Source of the DNA: an uncultured Verrucomicrobiota bacterium
GTDB lineage: Bacteria > Verrucomicrobiota > Kiritimatiellia > RFP12 > UBA3636
Length of the DNA: 48,424 nucleotides
NCBI GenBank assembly: GCA_949295265.1
Contig: CASFKR010000002.1
Location: 1-48,424, forward strand
Direction of reading: 5' to 3'
Shown: positions 43,456 through 48,424 of the stretch, in pieces
How positions within the stretch are numbered: the stretch's first letter is position 1
Layout: every line of letters begins with the position of its first letter
Program-made: the position numbers and the translations under genes
Notes under the pieces: model-generated
The model's input: the letters and a program-made list of their open reading frames with translations, nothing else
Told to the model about the DNA's origin: nothing
Database searches by the model: none

Positions 43456-44793
43456 ATGCTCCGCCGTCTTTTTCCTCTCCTCGCCGCCCGGAAACGCGCC
43501 AAAACAACAGCCCAGGAGGCTGCCTCCCTGCTCGCGCAGGCGCGCGACCTGCTCGAAGCCGCCGATCAGGACGCCCTGCGCGCCCATATCCGGGACCTGC
43601 GCGCCCTGCGCCGCTGCCACGCCCCTGCCACCGCGCCGAAAGCCGAACGCATCGCCGCCATCGACGAGGCCATCGCCGCCACGCGCGAGACGCTCGGCAC
43701 CCTGTTCGCCAAGCTGCCCCCGCGCCCCCATCCCGTCCTCTTCGAAATCGTCGAAACGCTCGTCGTCGCTTTCGGCGTGGCGTTCGCCTTCCGCGCATAT
43801 TTCTTCCAGCCGTTCAAGATTCCCACCGGCTCCATGCAGCCGACGCTCTACGGCGTCCATTCCAGGCAGTCGGCGGAACCCACTTTTTTCGATTTGCATG
43901 AGCCGTTCGCGTCCCTGCAGTGGGCGATCAACGGGCGCCGCTATGTTGACGCCACGGCACCGGCCAACGGCACCGTCACCCTCCGGAGCGACTCCGTTTC
44001 GGCACCGGGCTTTCTGCTGCTGAATCTGGCGGGGCAGACGTTCAAGATTCCCACCGACGTCATGGAGCGGCGGGAGATCGATCTTTCGGGCATTGCCGCG
44101 CATTACATGGCGGACAATCCCGAAACGGCGATTGCCGAGGGGCGTCCCATCGGCTACATCCGCAAAGGCGAGCGCATCTGGTCCGGCTACGTCTATGCCG
44201 GCGATCAGGTCTTCGTGAACCGCTTCCTGTGGAATTTCCGCCCGCCCCGGCGCGATGAGGTGGTCGTGTTCGCCACCTCCTCGGTCCGGCTGGATGTGGG
44301 CGCCAGCCCCTTCCAGGGCGAAAAGGTGCTGCATCAGCGCATTCCGTTTTACGGGCTTCCGCTGACGCTTTCCGCGCTGCCCATTCCCGGGCTTCCGCCT
44401 TCACAGCATTACATCAAGCGCCTCATCGGGCTGCCGGGCGAAACGGTTTCGATTGCGCCGCCGGGCGTGCGCATCGACGGGGAAAAGCCCGAGGCTTGCC
44501 CGGGCATTGCGCGCGTGGCGGGGAAAGACGTCTCGGAGACGGGTCCCCGCTATGCGGGCTACCATTGCACCGGCGATGAGGGGCTGCCGCGCGGGCAGGA
44601 CGGCAACCCCATCGGCCTTCTGCGGACAGAAGCGGATTCGCTGAAACTGGAAGATGCGTATCTCCCGATGGGCGACAACACGCGCAATTCCTACGACGGG
44701 CGCTACTGGGGCCCTGTGCCGCGGACCCAGATGCTGGGACCCGCCGCCTGCGTCTACTGGCCCTTTTCGGTCCGCTGGGGCGGCGTCTGGTAA
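43456..44793 (+). CDS. lepB: Signal peptidase I
   Basis: 445 residues, longer than usual. An N-terminal helical, Ala/Arg-rich coiled segment (1-90) precedes one membrane segment (about 95-118). The catalytic Ser lies in IPTGSMQPTLYG near 126 and the catalytic Lys in YIKRLIGLPGE near 320. LPMGDNTRNSYDGRYWG is the C-terminal family box. A large insertion lies between Ser and Lys boxes. It removes signal peptides of exported proteins, including the hydrolases in this window. It starts 33 bases after dnaA. Confidence 0.96.
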   Translation: MLRRLFPLLAARKRAKTTAQEAASLLAQARDLLEAADQDALRAHIRDLRALRRCHAPATAPKAERIAAIDEAIAATRETLGTLFAKLPPRPHPVLFEIVETLVVAFGVAFAFRAYFFQPFKIPTGSMQPTLYGVHSRQSAEPTFFDLHEPFASLQWAINGRRYVDATAPANGTVTLRSDSVSAPGFLLLNLAGQTFKIPTDVMERREIDLSGIAAHYMADNPETAIAEGRPIGYIRKGERIWSGYVYAGDQVFVNRFLWNFRPPRRDEVVVFATSSVRLDVGASPFQGEKVLHQRIPFYGLPLTLSALPIPGLPPSQHYIKRLIGLPGETVSIAPPGVRIDGEKPEACPGIARVAGKDVSETGPRYAGYHCTGDEGLPRGQDGNPIGLLRTEADSLKLEDAYLPMGDNTRNSYDGRYWGPVPRTQMLGPAACVYWPFSVRWGGVW

Positions 44794-44819
44794 GCCGCGC
44801 CGCGCAAGCGTGCGATGCG

Positions 44820-44873
44820 CAAAAAAGCACCCCCGGGCGCGGAAATGCGGCCGGGGGCGTCTTTTTTTTTTTG
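44820..44873. terminator. Bidirectional terminator between lepB and hydF
   Basis: A long GC-rich stem (44827-44840 with 44847-44861, loop GGAAAT) is followed by eleven T residues on the plus strand. On the minus strand it is followed by six T residues (AAAAAA at 44821-44826). It serves both convergent transcripts. Confidence 0.85.
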
Positions 44874-44909
44874 TGTGTGTGCCCGGAGGGCGGGATGCGC
44901 CGATGCGCC

Positions 44910-46103
44910 TCAGAGGGAGACGCCGCGCAGCTTTGCAATCAGGATGCCGTAATTGACGATGGGCACGCCCGCCTTCGTGGCGTCGGAAATGCGCGTCCGC
45001 ATTTCCCGGCGGCTGAGCATGCAGGCGCCGCAGTGGATGATGAGCTGGAACTCCTGGAGCCGCTCCAGCGGCCAGCCGCGCCCGCTGCAGAATTCCAGCT
45101 GGAAATCCTTGCCCGTGTAGGCACGGAGCCACTTCGGAATTTTCACGGTGCCGATGTCGTCGCACTGGCGGCGATGGGTGCACCCCTCGGCAATCAGGAT
45201 GCGGTCGCCTTCGCGCAGCTTGTCGACCGCATCCGCACCGGCCTTGAGCACATCGTAATCGCCCTTGTAGCGGGCGAAAAGGATGGAGAAACTTGTGAGC
45301 GGCACATCCTGCGGAACGATGGCGCGCACCTCCGCAAACGCCTGCGAATCGGTCACCACCATGCGCGGGGGCTTGCGCAGCCCGGCCAGCACGCCCGCAA
45401 GCGCGGGCACCTGCGTCACGGAGCAGGTCGCCCCCGCATCGAGGATGTCGCGGATAGTCTGCTGCTGCGGCAGGATAAGGCGCCCTTTCGGCGCGGCGGA
45501 GTCGACCGGAACGACGAGCACCACGTGATCGCCGGGCTGCAGCCGGTCGCCGATGATGCGCTGGCTCTCCGGCTCGTTGAGCGAGGTTTGCGCGATGGCG
45601 TCGCGCAACGCCGCAACCCCTTCCCCGGTAACCGCACTCACGGCATGAACCGGGGCGCCGCTTGCGGCGGCAATCGCCGCGAGGCGGGCCTCATCCGCAG
45701 GAAGGCGGTCCACCTGGTTGACGGCGACATGGAAGGCGATGCCGGCGTCGCGCAGAAGACGCATCGCCTGGCGCTCGCAGGAACCGATGCCCGTCTGCGC
45801 ATCCGTCACCAGCACGGCGATATCCGAGCCGCGCACTTCTTCCCGTGTGCGGCGCACGCGCAACTCGCCCACGGTTTCCTGCCCGTCATCCAGACCGGCC
45901 GTATCCACCAGGACGCACGGTCCCAGCGGAAGAATCTCCATGGATTTGCGCACGGGGTCGGTCGTCGTCCCGGGTACATCGGAGACGATGGACACGGACT
46001 GGCCCGCCACTGCGTTGATCAGGGAAGATTTGCCGGTATTGCGCCGACCGAGAAACGAAATACGTACACGCTCGCCCGAAGGCGTGCTATTCATGGAGTC
46101 CAT
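44910..46103 (-). CDS. hydF: [FeFe]-hydrogenase maturation GTPase HydF
   Basis: 397 residues, family length. The N-terminal GTPase domain has GRRNTGKSSLINA, DVPGTTTDPV, DTAGLDD and VNQVDRLP. The C-terminal cluster domain carries CTHRRQCDDIG near residue 306 and HCGACM near 357, the C-x-H...H-C-x2-C motif that binds the [4Fe-4S] cluster of HydF. HydF is the scaffold that delivers the H-cluster diiron site made by HydE and HydG. Two in-frame ATGs (46103 and 46094) are possible; neither has a clear Shine-Dalgarno site. It lies 98 bases after the transketolase and is probably cotranscribed. Confidence 0.95.
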   Translation of the reverse strand: MDSMNSTPSGERVRISFLGRRNTGKSSLINAVAGQSVSIVSDVPGTTTDPVRKSMEILPLGPCVLVDTAGLDDGQETVGELRVRRTREEVRGSDIAVLVTDAQTGIGSCERQAMRLLRDAGIAFHVAVNQVDRLPADEARLAAIAAASGAPVHAVSAVTGEGVAALRDAIAQTSLNEPESQRIIGDRLQPGDHVVLVVPVDSAAPKGRLILPQQQTIRDILDAGATCSVTQVPALAGVLAGLRKPPRMVVTDSQAFAEVRAIVPQDVPLTSFSILFARYKGDYDVLKAGADAVDKLREGDRILIAEGCTHRRQCDDIGTVKIPKWLRAYTGKDFQLEFCSGRGWPLERLQEFQLIIHCGACMLSRREMRTRISDATKAGVPIVNYGILIAKLRGVSL

Positions 46104-46201
46104 CGTTCGTTGTCCATTGGAGGCGGCGGTCTGTGCCCCGCCGCATCCGGGAAGAGAAGCTTGTGAACCCGCAAAAGGTTTGTTGAAGAGCGGCGAGGAG
46201 C

Positions 46202-48205
46202 TCAGCCGAGCCGCGCGTCGATGCGCGCAAGAATCCACTCGACCGTGAAGCCGAATTCCTTGGCGAGGACGCCCGCCGGGGCCGAAGCGCCGTACGAATC
46301 GAGCGCAATGCTTTCGTCGCCGTCGCCGACGTAGCGGCTCCAGCCGAAGGAGCACCCCGCTTCCACGGAAATGCGGTTCGTGCACGCAGGAGGCAGCACC
46401 GATTCGCGGTATTCGCGGCTCTGCTGCTCGAAGAGTTCCCACGAGGGGAACGAGACGACGCGGATGTTGTACTGCGGGCGGGCCCGCGCGGCATCGAGCG
46501 CGAGCGCGGTTTCGCTCCCGCTTGCCATCAGGATGAGGTCCGGCGTCCCCGTGCCGTTCTGTACGAGCGTGTAGGCGCCGCGCGCCGTGCCGGCGGCGGG
46601 CGCCGTCGAAACGCGGTCGATGACGGGGAGGTTCTGGCGCGAAAGCAGAAGCGCCGTGGGCCCCTCCGTGCGGCGGAGGGCGGCGAGCCACGCTTCCGCC
46701 GTCTCGGCGGCATCCGCCGGGCGGATGACCGTCACGTTCGGCGTTGCGCGCATGCAGGCGAGCTGCTCGACCGGCTGGTGCGTGGCACCATCCTCGCCGA
46801 CCGCATACGAATCGTGCGAAAAGACGTAAATCGCCTGTTGCCGGGCAATGGCGGCAATGCGCATCGCCGGCACCATGTAATCGGAAAAGACGCAGAAGGT
46901 CGCCGTGTACGGCAGGAAGAAACCGTCGGCAACCATCCCGTTCTGGATGGCGGCCATCGCGAACTCGCGCACGCCGTAATGGATGTTGCGGCCCGTGAAA
47001 TCGGTCGGCGTGATGGCCGGATACGCATCGAGCCACGTCTTGTTGGAGGGGCCGAGGTCGGCCGAGCCGCCCACGAGCCAGGGCAACTCCGCGGCGAGCA
47101 CCTGCAGCACCTTGCCGGATGCGGCGCGCGTGGCGATCGGCTTGTCCGCCGGGAACTTCGGGAGTTTTTCGGCGAGGTCTTCGGGAAGCGTTTTTTCCGT
47201 GAGGGCTTTGTAGAGGGCCGCGCGCGCGGAATCGGCGGCGAAGAACTGCTTCGCCTCGCGCTGCCAGCGGCGCGCCACGCGGTTCATCGAGGCGGCGCGC
47301 TTGCGGAAGAGGTCCGTAATCTCCGGCGGGTCCCGGAAGAGCTCATCGGGCGGAAGCCCGAGCGCCTGCTTCGTGAGGCGCACTTCCTCCTCGCCCAGCG
47401 GCTCGCCATGACTCTTGGCGGTGCCCGCGCGGTTCGGCGAGCCGTAGCCGATGGTCGTGCGGCAAATCACGAGGACCGGCCCGCATGCGGAGTCGCGCTT
47501 GGCCCGGCGGAGCTTGCGATCGATCGCCGCAATGTCGTGCCCGTCGACCGTCAGCACCTCCCATCCATAGGCGCGGAAGCGCTTTTCGGTGTCATCCGTG
47601 AAGGTGGTGTCCGTCGACCCCTCAATGGAAATGTCGTTGGAATCGTAGAGAACAATGAGGTGGCGCAGCCCGAGGTGTCCGGCGAAGGAAGCCGCCTCGT
47701 GGGAAATGCCTTCCTCCAGATCGCCGTCTCCGCAGAAAACCCACACCTTGTGGTCGAAGAGCGCGGTTTCTTCGGTGTGGAAGCGCGCCGCCATCATCGA
47801 CTGCGAAAGCGCCATGCCCACGCCATTGGCGAAGCCCTGCCCGAGCGGACCCGTCGTGACTTCGATGCCCAGCTTGTGATTCAGCTCCGGGTGACCCGGC
47901 GTGTTGCTGCCCAGCTGACGGAACTGCTTGAGATCATCGAGGCTGATGCCATAGCCCGCCTCGTGCAAAAGGGAATACAGGAGCGCGGAACCATGTCCGC
48001 CGGAGAGGACGAAACGGTCGCGGTTGACCCACTCCGGAAGGGCCGGTGCCACTTGCAGATGATTCAGCCACAAGGTAGCCGCCACATCCGCCATACCCAG
48101 CGGAAGACCGGGGTGACCCGAACGGGCCGTTTGAATCATGTCGATGGACAACCCGCGCAACACATTTGCGGCTTGCCGGATTTCGTCAGTAGAAAATGCT
48201 CTCAT
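46202..48205 (-). CDS. tkt: Transketolase
   Basis: 667 residues, normal length. RSGHPGLPLGMAD, SGGHGSALLYSLLH, the thiamine-diphosphate motif GDGDLEEGISHEAA near residue 158 followed by YDSNDISI, and EDGATHQPVEQLACMRA identify transketolase. It moves two-carbon units in the non-oxidative pentose phosphate pathway in the cytoplasm, and would process pentoses from the glycans. I chose the ATG at 48205, where the sequence starts matching the family. A TTG eleven codons upstream is unlikely. A pyrimidine-rich sequence replaces the Shine-Dalgarno site. Confidence 0.97.
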   Translation of the reverse strand: MRAFSTDEIRQAANVLRGLSIDMIQTARSGHPGLPLGMADVAATLWLNHLQVAPALPEWVNRDRFVLSGGHGSALLYSLLHEAGYGISLDDLKQFRQLGSNTPGHPELNHKLGIEVTTGPLGQGFANGVGMALSQSMMAARFHTEETALFDHKVWVFCGDGDLEEGISHEAASFAGHLGLRHLIVLYDSNDISIEGSTDTTFTDDTEKRFRAYGWEVLTVDGHDIAAIDRKLRRAKRDSACGPVLVICRTTIGYGSPNRAGTAKSHGEPLGEEEVRLTKQALGLPPDELFRDPPEITDLFRKRAASMNRVARRWQREAKQFFAADSARAALYKALTEKTLPEDLAEKLPKFPADKPIATRAASGKVLQVLAAELPWLVGGSADLGPSNKTWLDAYPAITPTDFTGRNIHYGVREFAMAAIQNGMVADGFFLPYTATFCVFSDYMVPAMRIAAIARQQAIYVFSHDSYAVGEDGATHQPVEQLACMRATPNVTVIRPADAAETAEAWLAALRRTEGPTALLLSRQNLPVIDRVSTAPAAGTARGAYTLVQNGTGTPDLILMASGSETALALDAARARPQYNIRVVSFPSWELFEQQSREYRESVLPPACTNRISVEAGCSFGWSRYVGDGDESIALDSYGASAPAGVLAKEFGFTVEWILARIDARLG

Positions 48206-48262
48206 GAAAATGGATTGACGCGAATGCTTATCGGTCAATAAAGGTGGATTTCGTGAGAAGAA

Positions 48263-48291
48263 ACGATACCAAAAATGCCCCTGTCTAACAA
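48263..48291 (-). promoter_or_regulatory. Promoter of tkt-hydF
   Basis: TTGTTA and TATCGT on the minus strand with a 17-base spacer, about 58 bases upstream of the transketolase ATG. Confidence 0.55.
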
Positions 48292-48339
48292 TAAGAAACC
48301 GGGTACGACTGATCTCCGCCTTTTGAACCTTGATTGCCG

Positions 48340-48371
48340 AAGTAAACGCACCTGATTCGATGCGTTTACTT
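48340..48371. terminator. Perfect inverted repeat near the right edge
   Basis: AAGTAAACGCA and TGCGTTTACTT form an 11-base stem with a ten-base loop, followed by TT on the plus strand. No gene ends nearby within the window, so this may be an operator or the terminator of a gene beyond the edge. Confidence 0.35.
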
Positions 48372-48424
48372 TTGCAATCCTGGACGGGTCGGGGTTCGGG
48401 TGCTGCAATCGAGGCGGGGAAGGC

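Noticed and set aside
48372-48424. tRNA-like GGGTTCGGGT near the right edge
   Set aside because: The flanking bases do not form a T arm or acceptor stem.

Overview
The window reads as chromosomal DNA of a high-GC, anaerobic, fermentative, glycan-degrading Gram-negative bacterium. Inference: a member of the PVC superphylum (Kiritimatiellota or Lentisphaerota type). Supports are many secreted hydrolases of families multiplied in those groups, TSP3-like D-x-D-G-D-G segments, large secreted beta-helix proteins, the [FeFe]-hydrogenase maturase HydF, and many housekeeping genes without Shine-Dalgarno sites. No marker gene in the window fixes the taxon.

Left half (730-27881, all minus strand): two consecutive glycan-degradation operons. 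Operon B starts near 27790 and runs GH92 alpha-mannosidase, secreted beta-helix protein, two tandem giant GH42-like hydrolases, sialate-O-acetylesterase-like esterase, (alpha/alpha)6 hydrolase, SGNH esterase and mannonate dehydratase (UxuA). Operon A starts near 8901 and runs a GHL10-like barrel protein, a second beta-helix protein and two GH71-like lipoproteins, the last fused to a formylglycine-enzyme-like domain. The operons share a diverged but clearly homologous ~210-bp promoter and leader. It contains tandem 8-bp half-sites one helical turn apart, a -10 box, a hairpin with compensatory changes, and a common eight-residue N-terminus (MKQTIQPG) on otherwise unrelated enzymes. Each operon then continues with a beta-helix protein and a pair of paralogous hydrolases. 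This parallel, leader-tagged cassette design is the most interesting feature here.

Middle (27882-37338): a repeat-rich accessory zone. It holds a GH38-type alpha-mannosidase behind a candidate 341-bp MITE-like element, tRNA-Leu(GAG) with its own promoter and terminator, an alpha/beta hydrolase plus flavin-reductase pair, an HD-domain phosphohydrolase, and a zinc-finger DksA/TraR domain fused to a lysine/proline/alanine repeat tail. The intergenic spaces carry 9-bp minisatellites, small covarying inverted repeats and several dispersed repeat families.

Right part (37339-48205): a housekeeping block. On the plus strand lie lspA, a DUF4340-type protein, an AsmA-like protein, a left-handed beta-helix protein, dnaA and lepB, ending in a bidirectional terminator. 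Transketolase and hydF converge on it from the minus strand. The two signal peptidases flanking dnaA would mature the secreted enzymes and lipoproteins coded in the left half.
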